DNA of 18,438 nucleotides from Anaerolineaceae bacterium (GTDB taxonomy: Bacteria; Chloroflexota; Anaerolineae; Anaerolineales; Anaerolineaceae). Below the pieces are notes generated by a model. That model was not told the DNA's origin. It did no database searches and saw only the letters and a list, made by a program, of their open reading frames with translations. The DNA is taken from assembly GCA_003448875.1 (NCBI GenBank), contig DLXG01000161.1:11969-30406 (forward strand), in the 5' to 3' direction. Shown piece by piece: positions 1 to 6,231 of this stretch; positions within the stretch are counted from its first letter, which is position 1; each line of letters opens with the position of its first letter. The position numbers and the translations under genes are program-made.

Positions 1-300
1 GCCCCCCAGCGCAGAAACTCCGCCCGCCTCAAAGAGAAAGGTGTGTCCCAAATGCCCCATGATGGCTTCTTCACCGCGCTGGCAGTGAACCAGAACCGCA
101 ATCAGGTTGCCCATGGTGCCAGATGCCACGAATAACCCGGCTTCCTTACCCATCCGCTCGGCGGCCATCTCTTCCAGACGATTCACGGTCGGGTCTTCAC
201 CGTAGACATCATCGCCGACCTCCGCTTGCGCCATGGCCTGCCGCATGGCAGGGGTGGGATGGGTAACCGTATCGGAGCGCAAATCAATCACTTTTTCCAT
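1..300 (-). CDS. ltaE: Low-specificity L-threonine aldolase, N-terminal 100 residues (partial, cut by window start)
   Basis: A PLP-dependent fold-type I enzyme that cleaves L-threonine or allo-threonine to glycine and acetaldehyde in the cytoplasm. The visible N-terminus opens [20 protein letters not shown], the hallmark start of the beta-eliminating lyase/threonine aldolase family, followed by [15 protein letters not shown] and a SGTMGN segment expected to contact the PLP phosphate. The catalytic lysine lies beyond the window. The ATG at 298-300 has a GAGGT Shine-Dalgarno-like stretch upstream. It is the third gene of a minus-strand run after lspA and rluD, 25 bases downstream of rluD, so probably co-transcribed. 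A related beta-eliminating lyase cannot be excluded from a third of the protein, but the N-terminal motif strongly favours threonine aldolase. Confidence 0.9.
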   Translation of the reverse strand, partial: MEKVIDLRSDTVTHPTPAMRQAMAQAEVGDDVYGEDPTVNRLEEMAAERMGKEAGLFVASGTMGNLIAVLVHCQRGEEAIMGHLGHTFLFEAGGVSALGG

Positions 301-325
301 GCTGTGAACCTCATTTGAAGATGTT

Positions 326-1249
326 TCAGGATTTTCGCAACTGCTGTAAAATCTTTTCCAATTCAGGGGGGAGGGGCGACTCAAAGGTGCGCGGCTGCTT
401 TTCTCCCGGCAGCCGGATGGTCAATCTGGCGGCATGGAGAAAATGCCGGGTCAAGGGCAGGCTGATCTTCCGCCTGCCGTACACCGTATCCCCCACAATC
501 GGGCAGCCAATAAAAGCCAGATGCAGGCGGATCTGATGGGTTCTGCCGGTTAGAGGATGGGCTTCGATTAAGGTATGTTGGGGAAAAGTTTCCAGCGTAT
601 AGTATTCGGTAATGGCCTCCCGCCCTTTTCCGGCAGGCACAACCGCCATTTGTTTGCGGTGAGCCGGATCACGGGCAATAGGGGCTTCAATTCTCCCCTT
701 CGGGGTAGGCGGCTTGCCATCCACCAGCGCCAGATAAACCTTCTTAACTTGCCGCAAACGAAATTGATCCTGTAAAAAACGGTGGGCACGTTCATTTTTG
801 GCAATCAGAATCAGGCCGGAGGTGTCCTTATCCAAACGGTGAACAATGCCCGGGCGGAGTTCTCCGCCTATTCCTTCAAGGCCGGGTGTGAGGGCCATCA
901 CCGCATTAACCAGCGTCCCGCTTTCATGCCCGGCAGCCGGGTGAACCACCAGGCCGGCCGGTTTGTCAATTACCAGCACCTCAGGATGGTCGAAAATCAC
1001 CGTGAGGGGGATCGGCTCAGCTTCCAGTTGAACCGGCTGGACAGGCGGCAGGTGCACTTCAATGCTCATGCCGTTCTCTACCAGAAAACCGGCTTTACCG
1101 ATTACCTTCCCGTTCACCTGCACAAAGCCATCTCGAATCAATCCCTGCATACGGGATCGGGAATGTTCAGGAAAACGCGCTGCCAGCACTTTATCCAGCC
1201 GCTCACCAGTAGCATCATCATATTCAAAGCGAACAATCTGTTCACTCAT
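326..1249 (-). CDS. rluD: RluA/RluD-family 23S rRNA pseudouridine synthase
   Basis: Isomerises uridine to pseudouridine in large-subunit rRNA. The 307-residue protein has an N-terminal S4 RNA-binding domain (about residues 17-65, [19 protein letters not shown]) and a catalytic domain with the family motif [10 protein letters not shown], in which D140 is the expected catalytic aspartate. The [10 protein letters not shown] motif near residue 235 is also present. Length matches RluD/YlyB-type enzymes; which uridines are modified cannot be read from sequence. The ATG start overlaps the end of lspA by eight bases, so translation is likely coupled; no strong Shine-Dalgarno is present. The lspA-rluD pairing is common in many bacteria. 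Confidence 0.93.
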   Translation of the reverse strand: MSEQIVRFEYDDATGERLDKVLAARFPEHSRSRMQGLIRDGFVQVNGKVIGKAGFLVENGMSIEVHLPPVQPVQLEAEPIPLTVIFDHPEVLVIDKPAGLVVHPAAGHESGTLVNAVMALTPGLEGIGGELRPGIVHRLDKDTSGLILIAKNERAHRFLQDQFRLRQVKKVYLALVDGKPPTPKGRIEAPIARDPAHRKQMAVVPAGKGREAITEYYTLETFPQHTLIEAHPLTGRTHQIRLHLAFIGCPIVGDTVYGRRKISLPLTRHFLHAARLTIRLPGEKQPRTFESPLPPELEKILQQLRKS

Positions 1250-1790
1250 TGGCTTCGCTGAAATTTACCCGTTCTGAAGGATGCTCATCCTCTGCTTTTG
1301 GTTGGGTTTTGGCCTGTTTTTCTCGCCGTTCTTGCAGCCAGACCCCAAAAATCAAGACCACCACCCCAATGGTGATGCTCGAATCGGCGATATTGAAAAC
1401 CGGAAAAGTCCCCACCGAAATAAAATCCGTGACATGCCCGACCGTCAGCCGGTCAATCAGGTTGCCAACCGCTCCGCCCAACTGCAAACCCATCGCTGCC
1501 CGCAGCGTCCAATCCTCCGCCGGCACGCGCGGATAGTAGTAGATAATTCCCACCGCGATCACAATCGCCAGGATGGCAAACCATTCGCCTCCATTTTGAA
1601 ACAGGCCGAAAGCCACACCGCGGTTATACCAGTGAACAATGCGGGCATAAGGGGCCAGCCACTCCAGCGGCATCCATGACTCGCCGATCGCCAGATTCTG
1701 ACGAATGATGAACTTTGTCCACTGATCCAGTGCGATAATTGTCCCCGAAACCAGAGCCAGAATGAGATAATCTCGAATAAACTTTTTCAA
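1242..1790 (-). CDS. lspA: Lipoprotein signal peptidase (signal peptidase II)
   Basis: Membrane aspartyl protease that removes signal peptides from prolipoproteins after lipid attachment to the +1 cysteine. The 182-residue protein has four hydrophobic segments and the family signatures: DQWTK (residues 22-26), YNRGVAFG (55-62), GNLIDRLTVGHVTDF (109-123) and FNIADSS (132-138). The catalytic pair is D122 and D136. The start is TTG at 1790, preceded by GGAGG eight bases upstream; no earlier in-frame ATG fits. A hydrophilic, charged C-terminal tail follows the last membrane segment. First gene of the lspA-rluD-ltaE run; a TAAAAT -10-like hexamer lies at 1822-1827 on the minus strand but without a good -35. 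Two lipoprotein cytochromes in this window are expected substrates. Confidence 0.95.
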   Translation of the reverse strand: MKKFIRDYLILALVSGTIIALDQWTKFIIRQNLAIGESWMPLEWLAPYARIVHWYNRGVAFGLFQNGGEWFAILAIVIAVGIIYYYPRVPAEDWTLRAAMGLQLGGAVGNLIDRLTVGHVTDFISVGTFPVFNIADSSITIGVVVLIFGVWLQERREKQAKTQPKAEDEHPSERVNFSEANE

Positions 1791-1849
1791 AACTTAAACC
1801 TCCGGCGATTAACCTGCCCCCATTTTACCTTATTTCTCCGCAATCCAAC

Positions 1850-1878
1850 TTGACATGCTTAAACCCTCTCAGTATACT
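1850..1878 (+). promoter_or_regulatory. Sigma-70 promoter for thpR
   Basis: TTGACA at 1850-1855 (perfect -35) and TATACT at 1873-1878 (-10, 5 of 6) are separated by exactly 17 bases. Transcription would start around 1884-1886, only about five bases before the thpR ATG at 1891, which leaves almost no 5' leader. Confidence 0.8.
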
Positions 1879-1890
1879 GACCGGTAAGAG

Positions 1891-2466
1891 ATGTTAATCC
1901 GCGCTTTTATCGCCATAGAATTATCCTCCCCAATCCAGCAAGAACTGGAACGTATTCTCAACCACCTGCAGCAAAGCAGTTTACGTTGTGTACGATGGGT
2001 AAAACCCGACGCGATTCATCTGACTCTGAAATTTCTGGGCGAATCCTCGCCGGAGCAGATCAGCCGCCTGACGGATGAAATCCACCAGGTGGCGGCTGCA
2101 ACTCCCCCGCTGGAATTACAGGTTCAGGGTTTAGGGGCTTTTCCAAATCTCAAACGCCCCCGCGTCGTTTGGGTTGGCGTGCAGGCTCCGCCGGATTTAT
2201 TCCGCCTGCAAAAAGCCGTAGAAGACGCAGCCGAACGAGCGGGTTATCCTCGTGAAGACCGCCCGTTTTCACCACACCTCACTTTGGGACGGGTCAGGCG
2301 GGAAGCCTCGCCCGGCGAACTTGCCCTGCTGAGCGAAACAATCACCCGCCAACCGCTCAACCTGTTGGGAAGCATGAATGTGAAGCAATTCGTCTTATTC
2401 CGCAGTGATCTAAGACCCGCCGGGCCAATCTATACCCCACTGGCGCACTTTCCTTTGAATGGATAA
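1891..2466 (+). CDS. thpR: RNA 2',3'-cyclic phosphodiesterase (2'-5' RNA ligase family)
   Basis: A 191-residue member of the 2H phosphoesterase superfamily, which hydrolyses 2',3'-cyclic phosphate RNA ends and can ligate 2'-5' in vitro. Both signature HxTx motifs are present: HLTLKFLGE starting at H43 and HLTLGRVR starting at H129, giving the two catalytic histidines. The start MLIRAFIAIEL matches the usual family N-terminus (RAFIAIEL). The ATG follows a strong promoter so closely that the mRNA would have almost no leader, and only a weak TAAGAG lies upstream. It heads a plus-strand group with rsfS 35 bases downstream; physiological role in bacteria is poorly defined. Confidence 0.92.
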   Translation: MLIRAFIAIELSSPIQQELERILNHLQQSSLRCVRWVKPDAIHLTLKFLGESSPEQISRLTDEIHQVAAATPPLELQVQGLGAFPNLKRPRVVWVGVQAPPDLFRLQKAVEDAAERAGYPREDRPFSPHLTLGRVRREASPGELALLSETITRQPLNLLGSMNVKQFVLFRSDLRPAGPIYTPLAHFPLNG

Positions 2467-2488
2467 AATATATTCAAAAAAATCAACT

Positions 2489-2504
2489 GGAGAGGTGAAT
2501 TCTG
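2489..2504 (+). promoter_or_regulatory. Ribosome binding site with CTG start codon for rsfS
   Basis: GGAGAGG at 2489-2495 is a strong Shine-Dalgarno. The rsfS frame is closed upstream by TGA at 2496-2498, leaving only ATT (2499) and CTG (2502) as possible initiators before the conserved N-terminus. CTG sits six bases after the Shine-Dalgarno, the better spacing. Confidence 0.65.
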
Positions 2505-2846
2505 AAACCAATTGAACTTGCCCGCAGTATTATCAACACCCTTGAAGATAAAAAGGGTGAAAATATCCTCTTGATGGATATTCAGGATATTGCCACCTTT
2601 ACCGACTACTTTATCCTCTGCTCGGGCAGCAGCGAACGGATGATTGAAAGCCTTGCCGATGCTGTGCTGGAAAATGTAAAAAAAGAATTTCAAATGATTG
2701 GAAAAAAGGAAGGTTATGCACAGGGCGGCTGGGTGCTGGTGGATTTGGGGGATGTCATCGTGCATCTCTTTTCACCCGAACAGCGAGAATACTACCGGCT
2801 AGAAGAACTGTGGAGTCATGGTAAAATTTTGCTGCGCCTGCAATAA
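2502..2846 (+). CDS. rsfS: Ribosomal silencing factor RsfS (non-canonical CTG start)
   Basis: Binds ribosomal protein uL14 on the 50S subunit and blocks subunit joining, lowering translation under nutrient limitation. The 114-residue protein carries the whole family pattern: an N-terminal ELARSIINTLEDKKGENI helix region, MDIQDIATFTDYFILCSGSS (residues 25-44), then GGWVLVDLGDVIVHLFSP and a C-terminal YRLEELW. The first TTG in frame (2571) would delete about 23 conserved residues, so the start is placed at CTG 2502, six bases after GGAGAGG; ATT at 2499 is the alternative. Family length (about 105-120 residues) fits this start. Lies 35 bases after thpR and 67 bases before the cytochrome gene. 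Confidence 0.88.
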   Translation: MKPIELARSIINTLEDKKGENILLMDIQDIATFTDYFILCSGSSERMIESLADAVLENVKKEFQMIGKKEGYAQGGWVLVDLGDVIVHLFSPEQREYYRLEELWSHGKILLRLQ

Positions 2847-2885
2847 CCTCTTTTCAGGGCTCCGGGGGGAGGCAGAAAAGAGGTT
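2845..2885 (+). other. Inverted repeat between rsfS and the cytochrome gene
   Basis: AACCTCTTTTC (2845-2855) pairs perfectly with GAAAAGAGGTT (2875-2885), giving an 11-bp stem around a 19-base G-rich loop. It begins within the rsfS stop codon. No T-run follows, so it is not a standard intrinsic terminator; it may set differential expression or mRNA stability. Confidence 0.5.
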
Positions 2886-2913
2886 CATTGAACTTAGAAG
2901 TCAGGGAGGGGAA

Positions 2914-4602
2914 ATGAAAACCAGTCTTGTGCGTTTTTTTGCTCTCACCGCTTTACTTGCGTTGGGTTTGCTGGCTGCCTGTACGGCTTCCACACCTTCG
3001 CAACCCACTCCAACTACCCCATTGGCAGTGGTGGAAACCGGTCAATTGCCCCGCATGCGCGGTGAATTTTTCTCGGCCTCCGGCGAATGCGGATTTTGTC
3101 ACACTGCCCTGAAAGACAGCGCAGGGAAAGATGTCTCCATCGAAAGCGCATGGCGCGCTTCGATTATGGCAAACAGTACCCGCGATCCGTATTATCGCGC
3201 TTCGGTGCGCTCCGAAGTGCTTCATAAAGCGGATTACGCCCTCGCGATTCAGGAAAAATGCGCCGTCTGTCATATTAGCATGGCCCATCATACTGCACTT
3301 CTCAACAACCAATCCCCTGCCCTGCTGCCTGCTGAAGGTTACCTGAATCCTGCTCACCCCCTCTATCCGCTGGCAATAGATGGTGTTTCCTGTACCCTCT
3401 GCCATCAAATTCAAGGAAACAATTTTGGAACCGGCGAGAGTTACAGCGGCGGTTATTTATTCGAAAAAGAACCAAAACCCGGCGAACGTGCTGCCTACGG
3501 GCGTTTTGCGGTTGACGAGAACATGGCTACCGTAATGCGTAACGCGGCCGGTTACCAGCCGGTTCAATCCGAGCATGTAACCCAATCCGAATTATGCGCC
3601 GTTTGCCACAACCTTTACACTCCCTACTTCACGAATGAAGGCAATTTGAGCAGTGAGCTCTTCCCGGAGCAGACACCCCATCTGGAATGGCTGGCCTCAG
3701 ATTATGTCCAATCCTCCTCCTGTCAGACCTGTCACATGCCGGCCGCTGAAGGCGAAGCACCGGTTGCCAACACCGGCAGTCCCAAACGCAGTCCCTTCAT
3801 GCAGCACACCTTCATTGGCGGAAACCGCTACCTGCTTGAAATATTATCCGCCAACCCGGATGCCTTGAAAACCTCCGCCACCACTGAGCAGCTGGAACAG
3901 GCCCGTCTGTTGACTTTGCAGCAACTGCAACAAAATACCGCCCGCCTGAGCGGGAACGCCAGCCTTGAAGGTGATCAACTGGTTATTGACCTTAATATTG
4001 AAGTCTTGACCGGCCACAAGTTCCCCACCAGTTTTCCCTCCCGCCGGGCGTGGTTGCACATCATTGTAAAAGATGCCAACGGGAAGACCGTGTTTGAATC
4101 GGGCAACTGGCAGGCAGATGGCTCAATCATCGGTAACGACAATGACCTTGACGAGCAGCGCTTTGAGCCGCATTATCAGGTCATCACCAGCCCGGATCAG
4201 GTACAGATTTACGAACCCATTATCGGCGACCCGGATGGAAAGGTTACCACCACGTTGCTGCGGGCTCAGCACTACCTGAAAGATAACCGATTACTGCCGC
4301 GCGGGTTCGACAAGGCTAAGGTCAGTCCGGATATTGGTGTATATGGTGAGGCAGCCACCGACCCGGACTTTCTGGGAGGCGGAGACAGCCTCCAATACCG
4401 TATTCCTCTTTCAGGTTTTAGCGGCCCCTTCAAGGTAGAGGTTGAATTGTTGTACCAGTCTTTTGGATACCGCTGGGCAGAAAAATTCCGCTCTCAAACA
4501 ACCGAAAACCCGGAAGCAGTCGAATTCTATCAGTATACCGATGCTCTTCCGAACACACCTACAACAATCAGCACTCTCTTGTTGACCGCTGCTACGCCTT
4601 GA
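2914..4602 (+). CDS. Pentaheme c-type cytochrome lipoprotein
   Basis: A 562-residue exported multiheme protein, likely involved in electron transfer outside the membrane; partner unknown. The ATG at 2914 follows GGGAGGGGAA and gives a lipoprotein signal peptide with lipobox LAAC, C23 being the lipidated residue, then a Thr/Pro-rich linker. Five CXXCH heme sites are visible: C59GFCH, C116AVCH, C160TLCH, C228AVCH and C270QTCH. Histidines in HKADYA, MAHH, SEHVTQ and HTF are candidate distal ligands. The C-terminal half (about residues 320-560) has no heme sites and looks beta-rich, beginning with TGHKFPTSFPSRRAW, a segment that recurs in multiheme cytochromes of this general type. Frame upstream of 2914 is open to 2818 but has no signal peptide. 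No close relative such as NrfA or c554 can be asserted. Confidence 0.88.
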   Translation: MKTSLVRFFALTALLALGLLAACTASTPSQPTPTTPLAVVETGQLPRMRGEFFSASGECGFCHTALKDSAGKDVSIESAWRASIMANSTRDPYYRASVRSEVLHKADYALAIQEKCAVCHISMAHHTALLNNQSPALLPAEGYLNPAHPLYPLAIDGVSCTLCHQIQGNNFGTGESYSGGYLFEKEPKPGERAAYGRFAVDENMATVMRNAAGYQPVQSEHVTQSELCAVCHNLYTPYFTNEGNLSSELFPEQTPHLEWLASDYVQSSSCQTCHMPAAEGEAPVANTGSPKRSPFMQHTFIGGNRYLLEILSANPDALKTSATTEQLEQARLLTLQQLQQNTARLSGNASLEGDQLVIDLNIEVLTGHKFPTSFPSRRAWLHIIVKDANGKTVFESGNWQADGSIIGNDNDLDEQRFEPHYQVITSPDQVQIYEPIIGDPDGKVTTTLLRAQHYLKDNRLLPRGFDKAKVSPDIGVYGEAATDPDFLGGGDSLQYRIPLSGFSGPFKVEVELLYQSFGYRWAEKFRSQTTENPEAVEFYQYTDALPNTPTTISTLLLTAATP

Positions 4603-6013
4603 GCAGAGCTGTCCTTCGGAAGGCTCTTTCCAAAAAGTGAACTACAAACAGGGTCAACAAAGCTGACCCAAGTACGAGGATTCCATCCACAAAGCCAAAG
4701 GTTGGCAGGCTGTTTGTACGCAGGAGAATCACCATCATCTCTCCCGCCAGAATCGAAAGAATGGGCGCCGCTTTATGAATTTGAGGAAAGTAGAGAGCCG
4801 CAAGAGTGGCAGGGGTTAATGCGATCAGACCTGCGAAAGTGGTTTGGGTCAACAAAGTAAAAATGGGAATTTGCGGATTCAAGCCGCTCAACAAAAAAAG
4901 CGCGATGATGACACACAACCCCAGCGCCAGCCACCGGCCTGCCCGAAGTGAGTTACGAGCGATCCCTAAATCATGCGAGAACATGGTTGCCAGCGCTAAC
5001 AACTGCGAATCTGCGGTGGACATGAGAGCCGCCATTGCCCCCACCATCACAAATACATACACCCACTCGGGTGCATAATTCAGCACCATAGCTGGCAAGA
5101 CCATATCCGGGTTGGAAATGGTCAGCGATGTGCCGCGCGCCCACACACCAATCATTACCGGCGCCAGAAAAAGAAAACTAACCAGTAAAGGATATAACCA
5201 TGTCACTTTCTTGAGAGAGTCGGGCGTTTTTGCCGTATAAAATCGAGAAAACACCTGCGGGAATAATGGATTGACAAACGTCCATAGAAGCAGATAAGAA
5301 AGCCAGGTTGTTACCTGAAAAAAATTATCCGGACCGGGGCGGGAAAAATGCTCCGGAGAGGTGAGAAAGGCTGCTTCGCCAGCACTTTGCCAGCCGCCTA
5401 ACCCCCTGCTCACAAAAACCACTGCCAGCAGCATGGCGAGGATCATCAAAAAACCTTGCAGCACGTCCGTCCAGGCCGAGGCTTTCATACCACCAAACAC
5501 CACCGTGACACCAACGGCCAGAATGGTAATTGCACCGCCAATCCTTAATAAATCCATATTGAACAAGGATGAAAGCAGGATGCCGGCACCGACTGCTTGA
5601 GTTAGCAGGTATGGGAGGGTAAAAACCACCATGACAACCATCACCAATCCGCGCAGAAAGCGGCTGTTGAACTCTCCGCCGATCAATTCGGGTGCGGTCA
5701 GGTAGCCTTTTTGTTTACCCAGTTTCCACACCGGCCACCCAATCACAAAAAACGCCAGTGGGACAAGCGCCGTACCCACTCCCATGATCCCATATTGACC
5801 AAAGCCGGTCTTCCAGGCTGCGCCGGCGAAACCGAGAAAGAAGAACGCTGAGAAATTTGTGGCAACCAGACTGAAAAACAAAACCACCAATCCCAAAGAA
5901 CGATTGGCGAGGAAATACCCCTCCGGCGTTTGAGGAATTTTGCGCCGTGCTATGACTGACAAGGTAATCAACACAATCAGGTACGAGAGGAGAATAACAA
6001 CCTTGATGGTCAT
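4592..6013 (-). CDS. Sodium:solute symporter (SSS family), substrate unknown
   Basis: A 473-residue integral membrane transporter with about 13 hydrophobic segments. SSS hallmarks: TPEGYFLANRSLG near residue 30, VATNFSAFFFLGFAGAAW (TM2 region), GGMKASAWTDVLQGFLMI around 175-190, and ALMSTADSQLLALATMFSHDL near residue 335, which contains the Ser/Thr residues usually forming the Na2 site. The substrate cannot be read from the sequence; carboxylates, amino acids or pantothenate are all transported in this family. Its ATG overlaps the stop of the small upstream membrane gene (ATGA, four bases), an arrangement typical of DUF3311/SSS pairs. The 3' end overlaps the convergent cytochrome gene by 11 bases. 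It is the last gene of the oxidase run. Confidence 0.9.
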   Translation of the reverse strand: MTIKVVILLSYLIVLITLSVIARRKIPQTPEGYFLANRSLGLVVLFFSLVATNFSAFFFLGFAGAAWKTGFGQYGIMGVGTALVPLAFFVIGWPVWKLGKQKGYLTAPELIGGEFNSRFLRGLVMVVMVVFTLPYLLTQAVGAGILLSSLFNMDLLRIGGAITILAVGVTVVFGGMKASAWTDVLQGFLMILAMLLAVVFVSRGLGGWQSAGEAAFLTSPEHFSRPGPDNFFQVTTWLSYLLLWTFVNPLFPQVFSRFYTAKTPDSLKKVTWLYPLLVSFLFLAPVMIGVWARGTSLTISNPDMVLPAMVLNYAPEWVYVFVMVGAMAALMSTADSQLLALATMFSHDLGIARNSLRAGRWLALGLCVIIALFLLSGLNPQIPIFTLLTQTTFAGLIALTPATLAALYFPQIHKAAPILSILAGEMMVILLRTNSLPTFGFVDGILVLGSALLTLFVVHFLERAFRRTALLKA

Positions 6014-6219
6014 TCATCCTCCCATTGATGCTGACTGAGCAGACCGAAAATCAGACTGGTCAGCAGGATCAAGCCAAGATCGAACCAGACCCAATCCGGC
6101 AAACCCAGAATCAGGCGTGGAGGTTCACCCCAGTTATAAAAGTCAACCCCTAACAGGATTACGACAAGCCATCCGGCCAGCCACAACCCAATTTTTGGCT
6201 TCTTAATTGTATTGTCCAT
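6010..6219 (-). CDS. Small two-TM membrane protein, DUF3311-like, partner of the symporter
   Basis: 69 residues with two hydrophobic helices (about residues 11-26 and 43-62) joined by a short loop containing YNWGEPPRLILGLPDWVW. The YN...P...LG.P pattern and the position immediately before a sodium:solute symporter resemble DUF3311 proteins, which are often encoded beside SSS transporters. Function of that family is unknown; an accessory subunit is an inference. There is no Shine-Dalgarno before the ATG. A TATAAT hexamer overlaps the stop of the upstream ctaA-ctaB gene (6231-6236, minus strand), so either translational re-initiation or an internal leader-poor transcript could serve it. Confidence 0.65.
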   Translation of the reverse strand: MDNTIKKPKIGLWLAGWLVVILLGVDFYNWGEPPRLILGLPDWVWFDLGLILLTSLIFGLLSQHQWEDE

Positions 6220-6231
6220 GATGGCGGCAAA

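Noticed and set aside
782..1261. 159-residue open frame on the plus strand
   Set aside because: Antisense to rluD; no motif and no ribosome binding site.
1822..1827. TAAAAT on the minus strand as the lspA promoter -10
   Set aside because: The best -35 (TTGGAT) is only 15 bases away; too weak to list as a feature.
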